A stretch of 64,000 nucleotides of DNA from positions 3,849,035-3,913,034 of the forward strand of contig NZ_CP156660.1 of the NCBI RefSeq assembly GCF_039851975.1, written 5' to 3'. This DNA is from Desulfoscipio sp. XC116 (lineage in GTDB: Bacteria; Bacillota; Desulfotomaculia; Desulfotomaculales; Desulfallaceae). Under the pieces are notes generated by a model that was given only the letters and a program-made list of their open reading frames with translations, was not told the DNA's origin and made no database searches. Of this stretch, positions 1 to 8,265 are shown piece by piece. How positions within the stretch are numbered: position 1 is the stretch's first letter; each line of letters starts with the position of its first letter. Both the position numbers and the translations under genes were made by a program.

Positions 1-1
1 A

Positions 2-601
2 GTCACAACGATAATCTTAATTATTCTCGGGGGAATATCGGCAAAAACAATCTCGGCTGTTATAGGCACCACCGGCGGAGTTATAGTGGCGGGTTTACTT
101 GCTTTTATAGTCGGCACCGCCGCTCATTTGACCGGTTTTAGTGACGAAGAAATGCAAATGCTATTATATATCCCACAACAGGTAAACTTTGATTACAAGG
201 GTATCTTGTTTGCCGGAATGATCATTGGCGCGTTAGGCGCGGTTATGGACGTCGGTATGTCCATAGCATCGGCAGTTGAAGAAATAAAAAGGGCCAATCC
301 GCTGCTGCGGTCCGGCTCTTTAATCAGAGCAGGCATGAATGTGGGTCGTGACATCATGGGAACCATGGCCGACACTCTCATCCTGGCTTATGCCGGCAGC
401 GCCATGCCCCTGATGCTGGTTTTTATGGCCTATGACATGCCTGTAATTAAAATGATGAATCTTGACCTGATAGCTACCGAGATTGTCCGTGCTCTCGCCG
501 GCAGTGTTGGTCTGATTCTGGCTGTTCCCATTACTTCAATTACGGCCGGATTGTTGTTTGGACAGGCAAAAAATTATTCACAGTCAAACTTTAATCAGTG
601 A
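2..601 (+). CDS. YibE/F family membrane protein, C-terminal part
   Basis: The reading frame is already open at base 2, so the gene starts before the window; about 199 residues are visible. It is a chain of hydrophobic segments with the conserved stretches GAVMDVGMSIASAVEE, GRDIMGTMADTLILAYAG and LAGSVGLILAVPITSI. These are typical of the YibE/F family of multipass membrane proteins, whose function is unknown. No promoter or partner is visible. The internal GTG at 86 is only a codon inside the frame. Family assignment is firm, function is not known. Confidence 0.85.
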   Translation, partial: VTTIILIILGGISAKTISAVIGTTGGVIVAGLLAFIVGTAAHLTGFSDEEMQMLLYIPQQVNFDYKGILFAGMIIGALGAVMDVGMSIASAVEEIKRANPLLRSGSLIRAGMNVGRDIMGTMADTLILAYAGSAMPLMLVFMAYDMPVIKMMNLDLIATEIVRALAGSVGLILAVPITSITAGLLFGQAKNYSQSNFNQ

Positions 602-708
602 TATGTTTAAAGATCTTGATTATTCAATCATAACGGTTCTGCTTAGTTTTATTGTCTATCCTAAAAAAAGCTCAGGTTGCTTATCTTGCGTATGCTTTCA
701 ACTGTAAT

Positions 709-791
709 CGGAGCGCAAGCAAAAGCAATCCCAAGCTTCGCAGACGGCTCAACATGGGATTGCCACGTCGCTTCGCTCCTCGCAATAACGG
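709..791. repeat. Intergenic imperfect palindrome
   Basis: An imperfect long hairpin: arms GCAATCCCA (725-733) and TGGGATTGC (755-763), flanked by GGAGCG / CGCTCC. It belongs to the GC-rich intergenic palindromes of the type ATTGC-GAGGAGCGAAGC that occur dispersed in many genomes. A related element lies at 9178-9255. The rest of 602-882 holds nothing else I can support. Confidence 0.5.
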
Positions 792-882
792 ACTTTAAGT
801 ATCACAGGTCGATTTATAACAATAACAGACTAGGTTAATGCTCATCCTCTGATGATGCCGTGCAAGCGGCATGGATGTCTAG

Positions 883-1311
883 CTAGATGCTTATACTTTT
901 TACGGCCTTGGCCATATTTGTAACACTGGATGATGTCAGAATCTTAATCGGCTTGCCGTGTTTTCTGCATAATTTCTTGGCGCTGGCACAAGCATTATGG
1001 CTGTTACAGTCTACCGGGCAAAAAACCATGTCACATTTGATGATCTTATTCTCCAATGGTTTATCACCTTTTCTCCAGTAACCATCTAAATATATGCATT
1101 TATAGCCACAGTTTTCAATCAAGTCTGCATACAGGTGTTTAAATTTGGTTATCCCGCCAATAATCAATATTTTTTTCATGCACTGTTTACAGCTGCGACA
1201 GTCTTTATCATTTGCCGGCCTTGTACCACATTCGCAATTAACTGCCCGGCGTTTTGATTTTTTTTTATTTACCCTGTCAAAAGCAATATTTGTCCAACCC
1301 ATTTGCGCCAT
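883..1311 (-). CDS. DUF2325 domain protein
   Basis: 142 residues. The N-terminal 45 residues are basic and Cys-rich (CECG, CRSCKQC), possibly metal binding. From about residue 47 follows the DUF2325 core (ILIIGG near the start, then GYWRKGDKPLENKI and CDMVFCPVDCNSHNA), a domain of unknown function often found in firmicutes. ATG start with RBS AGGAGAG a few bases upstream. A Fur-box-like palindrome (1457-1499) sits about 150 bp upstream of the start, so iron-responsive control is possible but not shown. Confidence 0.75.
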   Translation of the reverse strand: MAQMGWTNIAFDRVNKKKSKRRAVNCECGTRPANDKDCRSCKQCMKKILIIGGITKFKHLYADLIENCGYKCIYLDGYWRKGDKPLENKIIKCDMVFCPVDCNSHNACASAKKLCRKHGKPIKILTSSSVTNMAKAVKSISI

Positions 1312-1456
1312 TAGAATCTCTCCTGTAAAATAAGATAAACAAAACCATACTGCATATAAATGTTCCAGCCGGCCATTCTTCGCGGCCGCTGCAGGTTACT
1401 TAACAATTGCTGTACCGATTCCGATTGAGCTTTTAGAGTATCCGTGGTATTGCCAA

Positions 1457-1499
1457 TGCTTAATTAGTGATAATGACATTCGTTATCACTAATTAAGCA
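1457..1499. promoter_or_regulatory. Perfect 17-bp inverted repeat containing a Fur-box-like core
   Basis: Arms 1457-1473 and 1483-1499 are perfect reverse complements with a 9-nt centre. The central 19 bp (1469-1487), GATAATGACATTCGTTATC, match the classic Fur box GATAATGATAATCATTATC at 16 of 19 positions. No T-run follows on either strand, which argues against a terminator. It lies between divergent/co-oriented small genes; the likely target is the DUF2325 gene on the minus strand. Confidence 0.55.
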
Positions 1500-1514
1500 A
1501 AAAATTGCCCCTGC

Positions 1515-1700
1515 TCAGTATCGCCGCCAACCCCCGTAATGTGAAATTAATTTAACAATAACGGGTCTTTTTTCAACCAAAGCTTGCAAAACCTCGTTAA
1601 CAAATTGGGCTTCCTTTAACCTTTTCTGTAATTCAACCTTACTCAAGCTTAAGCTGGCAGTGATGTTTGCCGCACAAAGGTTTTCTTCCGGCACAGACAT
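1515..1700 (-). CDS. Small hypothetical protein (61 aa)
   Basis: Begins MSVPEENLCAANITASLSLS and ends ISHYGGWRRY. ATG at 1700 is preceded by AAGAGGTG at good spacing, better than the GTG nine bases upstream. The centre is heptad-like (LSKVELQKRLKEAQFVNEVL), so a short amphipathic helix is likely. No family is recognised. It lies between the two Fur-box-like sites. Confidence 0.45.
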   Translation of the reverse strand: MSVPEENLCAANITASLSLSKVELQKRLKEAQFVNEVLQALVEKRPVIVKLISHYGGWRRY

Positions 1701-1900
1701 GTCACGCACCTCTTTTAACTATGCATTTAATTAACCTAACAACGATAATCTAAGCACCGCGGGACTTATTATTATCATCTATAGGTTTTTGCGGCAAATC
1801 TTCACGGCACCGGCATACGCCGCTGCAAGTATTGATAAAGTCATAACAAGCCGCACAGGGACCTTTTCATAGTATCCTTCTCTTCCGAGATACCAATATT

Positions 1901-1919
1901 GATAATGATTATCATTTTC
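1901..1919. promoter_or_regulatory. Fur-box-like site
   Basis: GATAATGATTATCATTTTC matches the 19-bp Fur consensus at 17 positions. It is the second such site within 500 bp. It could act on the small minus-strand gene at 1515-1700. The regulator itself is not in this window. Confidence 0.5.
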
Positions 1920-2115
1920 ATTACCATTATATTTCCTGTTAACTACATAGTCAAGATACATTTTAAAAGATTTTAAAAAAACCTGTTGCCCGGCAAGTGC
2001 TTCAACTCTTTATAGAATAGGCTGTTATCAGGCGAAGAAACCACGACCAATATACTAATTCTACTTTTTAAGACAAAGATCAGGAATAGGGCAAATTATA
2101 ATCATCCACGCACAT

Positions 2116-2154
2116 TGTCATTTATGCGACATATATTCTGTCACATAAATGACA
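2116..2154. promoter_or_regulatory. Two tandem CRP/FNR-family boxes
   Basis: Box 1 (2116-2131) is TGTCA-N6-CGACA, the form described for the CO sensor CooA. Box 2 (2139-2154) is the palindrome TGTCA-N6-TGACA. Together they also form an 11-bp inverted repeat (TGTCATTTATG / CATAAATGACA). They lie about 150-190 bp upstream of the exported rhodanese gene, a normal distance for an activator of this family. Confidence 0.5.
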
Positions 2155-2304
2155 TATAAATTGTCGGAAAGCTGATAAATTTATTAATAAACCAGTTATT
2201 TGCATAATCGCATATTATGTGTCAATACAAATCAGGAGGTGATATTTTTTTTCGGCGGCATTGGTTTATAAACAACTACATTTTAAGGGAGGTCAAAAAA
2301 GATT

Positions 2305-3081
2305 ATGAAAAAGAAAATTTTAGCGATCGTTTTGACAGTGTTGTTAGTTTCCGTCGCCTCCGCAGCCTTGGCCGGCGCAAGTATTAAAATGCTGGTCAAT
2401 GGCCAGGAATTAGCCTCGGATACGGCCCCCGTAATGGAAAACAACCGCGTGCTGGTACCCATTAGTTTTGTGGCCGAAGCACTTGGCTGTGATGTACAGT
2501 GGGACAAAGATAATAACGCAGTAGTAATCACCAAAAAAACGGCTGATCAATTCTTGCAGGGGAAAAACGATCCCACACAAAAAGAACCAAGCATTCATAC
2601 CAATTTTATTAAAGCTGCCGACTTATTAGCCGTTCTGGATGACGACAATGACGGGGATGTATGCGACTATCGCACAGGCCACAACGGTGGCGACAGTCTG
2701 GCTAATGACCCCCTGGTTGTTGATTTGAGAGAACAGGCGGACTATGATGCAGGTCATATTCCCGGCGCCATTTGGACTTCTCATGCTCAAAACGCAGCCC
2801 AGCCCGAAAACATTGCCAAACTGCAGGATGCTTTAAAAGCCCACGTGGACAACGGTGGCAAAGATGAAATTGTCGTATATTGCTATACATCCCATACAGC
2901 GGGTCTGGCGGCCGGAGTCCTGGGCGCTGAAGGCTTCAACGTCAAAAACATGCGCTTCGGTTATTCCATCGCCTGGGAAGGCACCAGAAGTGCAGATCCC
3001 ACAGTATTTGGAGCCAGAGAAGATAAAGACGGCAATTTAGTACCTTATGAAAACGCTGCCAAAGAAAACGCCGCAAAATAA
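2305..3081 (+). CDS. Exported rhodanese with copper-amine-oxidase N-domain
   Basis: 258 residues. A signal peptide (MKKKILAIVLTVLLVSVASA) is followed at about 28-80 by a copper amine oxidase N-terminal-like domain (NNRVLVPISFVAEALG, VQWDKDNNAVVITKK). This is a common extracellular, probably wall-associated module in clostridia. Residues ~115-235 are a rhodanese domain: VVDLREQADYDAGHIPGA, and an active-site loop with Cys193 in VVYCYTSHTAG. A sulfur-transfer or sulfur-binding role outside the cell is likely. RBS GGGAGG, ATG start, own terminator. The upstream CRP/FNR-type boxes suggest redox- or CO-linked control. Confidence 0.85.
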   Translation: MKKKILAIVLTVLLVSVASAALAGASIKMLVNGQELASDTAPVMENNRVLVPISFVAEALGCDVQWDKDNNAVVITKKTADQFLQGKNDPTQKEPSIHTNFIKAADLLAVLDDDNDGDVCDYRTGHNGGDSLANDPLVVDLREQADYDAGHIPGAIWTSHAQNAAQPENIAKLQDALKAHVDNGGKDEIVVYCYTSHTAGLAAGVLGAEGFNVKNMRFGYSIAWEGTRSADPTVFGAREDKDGNLVPYENAAKENAAK

Positions 3082-3120
3082 ACATTAAGCAAAACATCAA
3101 TACTATCGAGCATTACTGGA

Positions 3121-3156
3121 AGGAAGCAGGGGAGCGATTCCCCTGCTTCCTTTTTT
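3121..3156 (+). terminator. Rho-independent terminator
   Basis: GGAAGCAGGGGA / TCCCCTGCTTCC stem with a 4-nt loop followed by TTTTTT, 40 bp after the rhodanese stop codon. Confidence 0.9.
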
Positions 3157-3292
3157 ATGTCTTTTGCCGGCCGGCCGAATGTTTTTGAAGCAATAAATAT
3201 AGAAATTAATTCCATTAGCAAGGAATATTTGCATATATGTAGAAATTAGAGCATAGTTCCACTTTAGCCTAAAAGAAAGGGGGGTATCCTAT

Positions 3293-4678
3293 TTGAATAA
3301 AATACCTACCGGGATAAACGGCTTTGACAAGCTTGTATATGGCGGAATTGTCCCTGGCAATTCCGTTTTGGTGGAAGGGGTACCCGGTGCAGGTAAAACC
3401 ACTTTTGGTATAGAGTTTGTCTATCGTGGCATTACTGAATTTGATGAGCCGGGGGTAATTGTTACCTGTGAAGAATTACCCGAGTCCATATACCGTGATG
3501 CTCTTAACTTGGGTTGGGACCTCCGCGCTTTAGAAGAAGCCAATAAGCTGCGTATTTTATGTACGTCTCCGGAAGTTCTGCAGGATGCGGAAGTTAACCT
3601 CATTGAAGAGGTCGTTCGCGAGGTGGGCGCCAAGCGAATTCTGGTTGACAGTATCAGTCACTTCCGTAATGTTTTAAATGATCCTCTCTCACTGCGCAGG
3701 ACAGTATATAGCTTTTGTAACGGTCTGCGCCGTTTAGGCCTGACGTCTTTTTTAGTTAAAGAACGGGAAAGCGAGGGACAAAGGGAATACGCCTTTGAGG
3801 AATATGTAGTGGATACCGTGATTCGCCTGGAGAACAAAGAAAGGCCGGGCCTGCACCGCCACCGGGTACTGGAAATTTGCAAAACACGGGGACAGGAACA
3901 TATCCCCGGTCAACACACCTTTCGTATTACTGACACAGGAATCAAAGTTTTTGCCCTGAGAGGCACAACAGACGTTAACAGCAAGGCAGAAGAGGAAAAC
4001 AATTTACTGCTCACCGGCGTACCCGGGCTGGATGATTTATTACGGGGCGGACTGCCCCGGGGTGCCAGTATAGCCATAGCCGGTGATTCCGGAACCGGTA
4101 AAACAGTGCTGGGCTTACAGTACCTTACAAAGGGAGCCCTGGATTACGGTGAGAAAGGAATACTTTTATCTTTTGAAGAAACCCCGTCGCAGCTATTCAC
4201 CAACGCCCGCCGTTTTAACTGGGATCTGCGGAATCTTCAGGAACAAGACTTGCTCAAGGTTATATATACGCCTCTTTCGGAGATGGAAATTGACGAAACC
4301 ATCATCGGACTGGGCGAACAGGTGCAAAAATTCGGCGCCCGGCGTCTAGTACTGGATTCCATATATGCTTTTCTTTCCCGCATAGATAACATTGCTATTT
4401 TGCATGAGAAGTTTTATTATCTTGTCGCCTATTTAAACAAGCTGAACTGTACCACATTATTGATCAGTCCCGCCTGTGAAGTGGGAAGCGGCGGGAAATT
4501 GGAATTAATCCATTCGGTAATTCAGGGCACTATACTGCTCAAGTCAATCATGCTGCAAAATCGCCGGGTAAGACAGTTGGAACTTTATAAAATGCGGGGA
4601 GTCAACCATGCCATGGGCAACCACTTGCTTGAAATCAACGCTTTGGGTATTCAGGTATTCCCCAGGTTAGGAGGGTAG
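3293..4678 (+). CDS. KaiC-like double-domain RecA ATPase
   Basis: 461 residues in two tandem KaiC/RecA domains. Domain 1 has Walker A GVPGAGKTT (residues ~29-37), domain 2 GDSGTGKT (~263-270), each with a Walker B-type aspartate (RILVDSI, RLVLDSI). Such proteins form hexamers and act in clocks, signalling or motility; here kaiA and kaiB are absent. The start is TTG with RBS AAAGGGGGG. It opens an operon: the next gene, also KaiC-like, begins 5 bp later, then V4R, HTH and histidine-kinase genes. I infer a signalling switch, not a clock. Confidence 0.85.
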   Translation: MNKIPTGINGFDKLVYGGIVPGNSVLVEGVPGAGKTTFGIEFVYRGITEFDEPGVIVTCEELPESIYRDALNLGWDLRALEEANKLRILCTSPEVLQDAEVNLIEEVVREVGAKRILVDSISHFRNVLNDPLSLRRTVYSFCNGLRRLGLTSFLVKERESEGQREYAFEEYVVDTVIRLENKERPGLHRHRVLEICKTRGQEHIPGQHTFRITDTGIKVFALRGTTDVNSKAEEENNLLLTGVPGLDDLLRGGLPRGASIAIAGDSGTGKTVLGLQYLTKGALDYGEKGILLSFEETPSQLFTNARRFNWDLRNLQEQDLLKVIYTPLSEMEIDETIIGLGEQVQKFGARRLVLDSIYAFLSRIDNIAILHEKFYYLVAYLNKLNCTTLLISPACEVGSGGKLELIHSVIQGTILLKSIMLQNRRVRQLELYKMRGVNHAMGNHLLEINALGIQVFPRLGG

Positions 4679-4683
4679 TAATC

Positions 4684-5403
4684 ATGCATAGAGCCTATTT
4701 TGGAGTTGAAGGCCTGGACCGTATGCTGGACCAAGGGCTATCGTACGGCTCCCAAATTATGATAGAAGGGGATTCCGGTGTAGGCAAAACCGTACTGGCG
4801 GGGGAATTTATCAAGGAGGGACTGCGCTGCGGCGATACCTGCATCTATGTGGCCTGTGATGAACCTCCCACGGCAATGCGCGAGCACCTGTTAAGCTTTG
4901 AAGTAGGAACGCCCGCTTACGAAGAAACAGGCCGGCTAATTTTTATTGATGCTTACGAAGAAGACGAAAGTACGGAAAAATACGCCCTTGCCGACCTTCA
5001 TAATCTGGAAAAATATTTTGCCCTGGAGGCGGAAGTTTTGCGCGGCTGCGAGGGGCGCAAGGTACGGTTGGTGGTAGACAGTTTAAGCACTCTGTTAACT
5101 AATTTAGATATTAGCAATATCTTAAATTTCCACCGGACCCGGATTAAACAGCTCCGCAAAAAAGAAATACTGGCCATGGACGTATTTGTAAGCGGTGTTT
5201 TAGAACCCAAGCTTATTACCATAACCGGCCACCTTTATAATTTTATCCTTAAGATGAATTTCAGCGGTTCCCAAAATAATCCCGTGCGGCTGATGCGCAT
5301 TGGAAAGGTAAAAAGCCAGCAATTTATGTCCTCCAGCCACTTGTTTACCATTAGTCCTGTTTACGGTATCTTGGTGTCTGCTCACACGGGGGTGTACGAA
5401 TGA
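4684..5403 (+). CDS. KaiC-like single-domain ATPase
   Basis: 239 residues, one KaiC/RecA domain with Walker A GDSGVGKT (~residues 30-37) and Walker B LVVDSLS. RBS AGGAGGG, ATG. It starts 5 bp after the two-domain KaiC and its stop overlaps the start of the next gene by 4 bp (ATGA), so the three are translationally coupled. Single-domain partners of a double KaiC are known in archaea and some bacteria. A regulatory or partner ATPase is likely; substrate unknown. Confidence 0.8.
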   Translation: MHRAYFGVEGLDRMLDQGLSYGSQIMIEGDSGVGKTVLAGEFIKEGLRCGDTCIYVACDEPPTAMREHLLSFEVGTPAYEETGRLIFIDAYEEDESTEKYALADLHNLEKYFALEAEVLRGCEGRKVRLVVDSLSTLLTNLDISNILNFHRTRIKQLRKKEILAMDVFVSGVLEPKLITITGHLYNFILKMNFSGSQNNPVRLMRIGKVKSQQFMSSSHLFTISPVYGILVSAHTGVYE

Positions 5404-6425
5404 AAGATAACGATATTACCAGGAAAATAATGAATTATTATTGCCTGAGCGTATGCAAGACAATGAATCAAGTCCCTTTCAGCGGTCGCCACTGGATGGA
5501 ACAGATTGTATTCGGAACAACACAATACTTAATCGACAAATATTGGGATAATTCGATATTAGCATCAAAGAAACCGATAGAAATTAGCCGGGCCTTTCTC
5601 AACATCCTGGACCGCGAAAACTTATTGCATGCCGCCGATTACCGATTGGAGGAATCGGGGAATGGCCTGCTGGTATCTGTTCCAACAAGTAAATGCGTTT
5701 ACCGGGAGTACAGCCTGCGTGCCAGAGAAGAAGGCTTACCTCTTAACTATTGTATACGTCTCGGTACTTTACAGGCTATTTTACACCATGTGCTTGGCGA
5801 AAATTACTCCTCTTCAGTGGAGGTGGCCGAGAATGGATTTTGCTACGGAAAACTCTTCCCCGCTACCCGGCCGAAGGAGGAAATCGTTACCAGGGAAGGA
5901 CATATGCTGAAGATTGCCGGCCGGAGGGCAGTCCTCTTTCCCCAGGAAACATATGCCTCCCTGCTGATTTCGATCAAGGAGCACGCCCCTCATGTTTTAG
6001 AACACGTGCTTTTTGATGCCGGATACCAGTCGGGACTCAGTCTGGCCCATAAGGTCAAAGTTTTGTATCCCGAACCGCAGGAATGTCTGCAGCTGCTTCT
6101 GGAAGAGATAAACAATCAAGGGCTGGGCAAAGCCGAACTGATTTCCGTCAGCCTGCCCCGTACCAGAGCCAAGATCCGGTGTTACGAGTCGTTTCAGGTA
6201 GCCGTTGCCAATGAATATGGGCAGCTTTACCGCACTCCGCAAGTAATTTGCGATTTACTGCGAGGGTTCTTTGCCGCATATCTCAGTGTTATATTCGAAA
6301 AGGAGATCATTTGCGAAGAGATGGTTTGCCAGTCGATGGGAGCCGATTACTGCGAGTTCCTCGCCTTGCCTCTTCCGAAGAAACTATCAGGGGGGAGGAA
6401 GCCCCGTGGCCAAAAAATCAAATGA
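5400..6425 (+). CDS. V4R-domain sensor-like protein
   Basis: 341 residues, no membrane segment. The C-terminal ~140 residues (VLEHVLFDAGYQSGLSLA ... CQSMGADYCEFLALPL) have the pattern of the V4R (4-vinyl reductase) small-molecule-binding domain, including the closing G-x-x-x-C-E-F. Residues ~100-190 may be a second, degenerate copy. V4R domains bind hydrophobic ligands or iron and often sit in regulators. Its place between KaiC-like ATPases and a wHTH/kinase pair suggests the input module of the pathway. Assignment is by motif only. Confidence 0.6.
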   Translation: MKDNDITRKIMNYYCLSVCKTMNQVPFSGRHWMEQIVFGTTQYLIDKYWDNSILASKKPIEISRAFLNILDRENLLHAADYRLEESGNGLLVSVPTSKCVYREYSLRAREEGLPLNYCIRLGTLQAILHHVLGENYSSSVEVAENGFCYGKLFPATRPKEEIVTREGHMLKIAGRRAVLFPQETYASLLISIKEHAPHVLEHVLFDAGYQSGLSLAHKVKVLYPEPQECLQLLLEEINNQGLGKAELISVSLPRTRAKIRCYESFQVAVANEYGQLYRTPQVICDLLRGFFAAYLSVIFEKEIICEEMVCQSMGADYCEFLALPLPKKLSGGRKPRGQKIK

Positions 6426-6705
6426 AGAGCTGGACTCAATTTTACATAGTGTCATCCGGATAGAGATACTGGCTTTTTTTCAGGCTAATCCTCACACGCG
6501 GGATACGGCGGACGGTTTGGCCCTCCGCTTACACCGCCCCCGGCACCAGGTAGAGGCGGCTCTTAACACTCTCAGCGCCCTTGGCATTCTGGAGATTGGC
6601 GGCACAGAAAAAGTAACCATCTACCGCCTGCGCAACGGCGATTTAATTACCAATTATTTTAAAAATAAACGTTCCCAGGGCCTTTCCAAACCACCTTTGC
6701 GGTAG
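6406..6705 (+). CDS. Small winged-helix protein
   Basis: 99 residues from GTG 6406, chosen because GGGGGGAGGA lies 6 bp upstream; the longer frame would overlap the V4R gene by 150 bp. The ORF starts 20 bp inside the V4R gene, implying coupling. Sequence pattern (ILAFFQANPHTRDTADGLAL, HQVEAALNTLSALGILEIGG) is a MarR/ArsR-like winged helix. Likely DNA-binding output or a protein-interaction wHTH of the KaiC/V4R system. Confidence 0.65.
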   Translation: MAKKSNEELDSILHSVIRIEILAFFQANPHTRDTADGLALRLHRPRHQVEAALNTLSALGILEIGGTEKVTIYRLRNGDLITNYFKNKRSQGLSKPPLR

Positions 6706-6743
6706 CTTGGGGCAGCCTTTTACTGAGTGGAGGTTTAAGTTAG

Positions 6744-7796
6744 ATGGTAGAATTGGAAGATATCTGGTTTCGCCTGGCCATAGATCACTTACACTTGGGA
6801 TTATTAATTATTGACCGGAAAGGCCGGATTCAGATTTGCAACCGGGCACTGTCCGGGATGACCGGGCTTAAAGAGAATGAGATTCTGGATCGATCGCTGG
6901 CCGCTGTTTCAGGCAGCCGGGAGCACGGCCACAATAAATTGCTGCAAACTATTAACACAGGCAGGGAATTTCAAGACCTTAACCCCGAGACAGTGTTGCC
7001 TGTCACAGGCCTTTTTGCTTGTACGGTAAGTACTCGCGTCATTAGAAACCGAAGCGGTATCCCGATAGGTGCCATGGCCGTATTTATACCGGCGGGACGA
7101 CAGCAGGAATTGGAGAATGCGGTTGTTAAAGCTGAAAAGTTAGCTATTTTAGGACAAATGACGGCGGGAATGGTACACGAAATTCGCAACCCGCTTACAT
7201 CCATTAGTGGTTTTTTACAATTATTGCAGGAATACTTAAAAGGAACTCCCAAAGAAGAATATGTTACTTTAATGCTGGCTGAATTAAAGCATGTCAACAG
7301 CCTGATTGCAGATTTTTTACAGCTGTCCAAGCCCGGTTATGCCAAGCGCGCCAGATGTTCCATTTCTAAAGTAATCACCGATGTGGTCATGCTGGTGGAA
7401 AGCGAAGCATTTCTCCGTAAACTGGATATAAAACTGGACATGGCCACGGATATTCCGGCTATTTTGGGAGACAGTGACCAATTGAAACAAGTTTTCCTGA
7501 ATATCTTTAAAAACGCTTTGGACGCTCTTTCCCATGGCGGTGTGATCTTACTGCAAGCTTTGTGGAACGGGCCTGAAAAATCCGTTCAAGTTATTATCAC
7601 GGATACGGGTACGGGTATGGATGAGCAAACCATGGCCAACATTTTTGACCCTTTTTTCACCACCAAGGAAAGCGGTACCGGGCTTGGGATGTTCATAATC
7701 AAAAAAATTATCGATAATCACAACGGTCGTATTGAGATACAGAGTACGCCGGGAGAGGGCACTACTGTAACCGTGCTTTTACCGGCAGGTTTGTAG
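6744..7796 (+). CDS. Soluble PAS sensor histidine kinase (NtrB-like)
   Basis: 350 residues: PAS domain (~10-115; LGLLIIDRKGRIQICNRALS), HisKA dimerisation domain with phospho-acceptor His145 in MVHEIRNP, and a HATPase_c domain with N box FLNIFKNALDAL, G1 DTGTGMD, F box DPFFTTKESGTGLG. No transmembrane segment, so it senses a cytoplasmic signal. RBS GGAGGT, 38 bp after the wHTH gene. No response regulator is encoded in the window; the partner may be elsewhere or the wHTH may be part of the output. Confidence 0.9.
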   Translation: MVELEDIWFRLAIDHLHLGLLIIDRKGRIQICNRALSGMTGLKENEILDRSLAAVSGSREHGHNKLLQTINTGREFQDLNPETVLPVTGLFACTVSTRVIRNRSGIPIGAMAVFIPAGRQQELENAVVKAEKLAILGQMTAGMVHEIRNPLTSISGFLQLLQEYLKGTPKEEYVTLMLAELKHVNSLIADFLQLSKPGYAKRARCSISKVITDVVMLVESEAFLRKLDIKLDMATDIPAILGDSDQLKQVFLNIFKNALDALSHGGVILLQALWNGPEKSVQVIITDTGTGMDEQTMANIFDPFFTTKESGTGLGMFIIKKIIDNHNGRIEIQSTPGEGTTVTVLLPAGL

Positions 7797-7874
7797 AAAA
7801 CATTTGGCCCTGCATTGCATCCGCATTGGTCATAGACAAGAACCGTACCAACTTGCAAAAGGAGGGTTTAGGTA

Positions 7875-8135
7875 TTGGTGAATCCTAATATTATTATTGA
7901 GGTCGTGGTAACTGAGCCTTTGGGCACCAACTGCCGCAAGCTTATATACAATACCGGTCTGGTAGCTGAAAAACTTGGCTTGGAGATAAAAATAACGCGG
8001 GGCGACAGCATTAAGGAGGAATTGGGCGAACAAATTGTCCCGCCCTTTATTTTAATCGGCGAACTGGTACTGGGCAAAGATATCGCCCCGGAAAAACTGG
8101 AACAGCTTTTAACGGAGCAAAGCAGTTTAAAGTGA
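7875..8135 (+). CDS. Small thioredoxin-like-fold protein, single Cys
   Basis: 86 residues. The N-terminal strand-loop-helix (IIIEVVVTEPLGTNCRKLIY) and later VPPFILIGELVLGKDI, with the cis-Pro position before a strand and a final helix, look like a minimal thioredoxin/redox-disulfide protein. Only one Cys is present where the CxxC would be (G-T-N-C), so it cannot form the usual active-site disulfide. GTG start with RBS AAAAGGAGGG. Uncertain family; may belong to the preceding operon. Confidence 0.45.
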   Translation: MVNPNIIIEVVVTEPLGTNCRKLIYNTGLVAEKLGLEIKITRGDSIKEELGEQIVPPFILIGELVLGKDIAPEKLEQLLTEQSSLK

Positions 8136-8139
8136 ACTC

Positions 8140-8232
8140 GTTCAGCTAAAACTGAACAACGGGGCTTTAGATGGGGATGCTACCCCACCTGAAGTAAAAA
8201 TAGGAACCTCCACTATAGAAGTGGGGGTTTTG
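8140..8232 (+). other. Structured tail with terminator; possible IS200/IS605 end relic
   Basis: Contains small hairpins (GTTCAGCTAAAACTGAAC; TGGGGATGCTACCCCA) and then a terminator (8205-8232: AACCTCCAC / GTGGGGGTT stem, T-run). The hairpin series resembles, to my memory, the RNA-structured right end that follows tnpB in IS200/IS605 elements of clostridia. No tnpB is present. As a terminator it serves the 7875 gene. Confidence 0.4.
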
Positions 8233-8265
8233 GGAATTGATTAACAACCGATAGGGGGATCACTC

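Larger units (their letters stand above)
1701..2304. other. Intergenic region with regulatory sites
   Basis: No convincing gene. A 60-codon frame on the minus strand (1779-1961) contains the Fur-box-like site at 1901-1919 and has no RBS in frame, so I do not call it. The stretch holds the Fur-like box, two CRP/FNR-type boxes (2116-2154) and the leader of the rhodanese gene. That leader includes a strong but unused AGGAGGTGAT at about 2231 besides the real RBS GGGAGG near 2288. Confidence 0.5.

Noticed and set aside
1779-1961. 60-codon minus-strand frame over a Fur-like box
   Set aside because: No in-frame start with RBS; the only good RBS-ATG pair nearby is out of frame and yields eight codons. 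The operator-like site inside it explains the region better.
3293-5403. Circadian clock kaiABC
   Set aside because: Neither kaiA nor kaiB is present and the neighbours are V4R, wHTH and a kinase.
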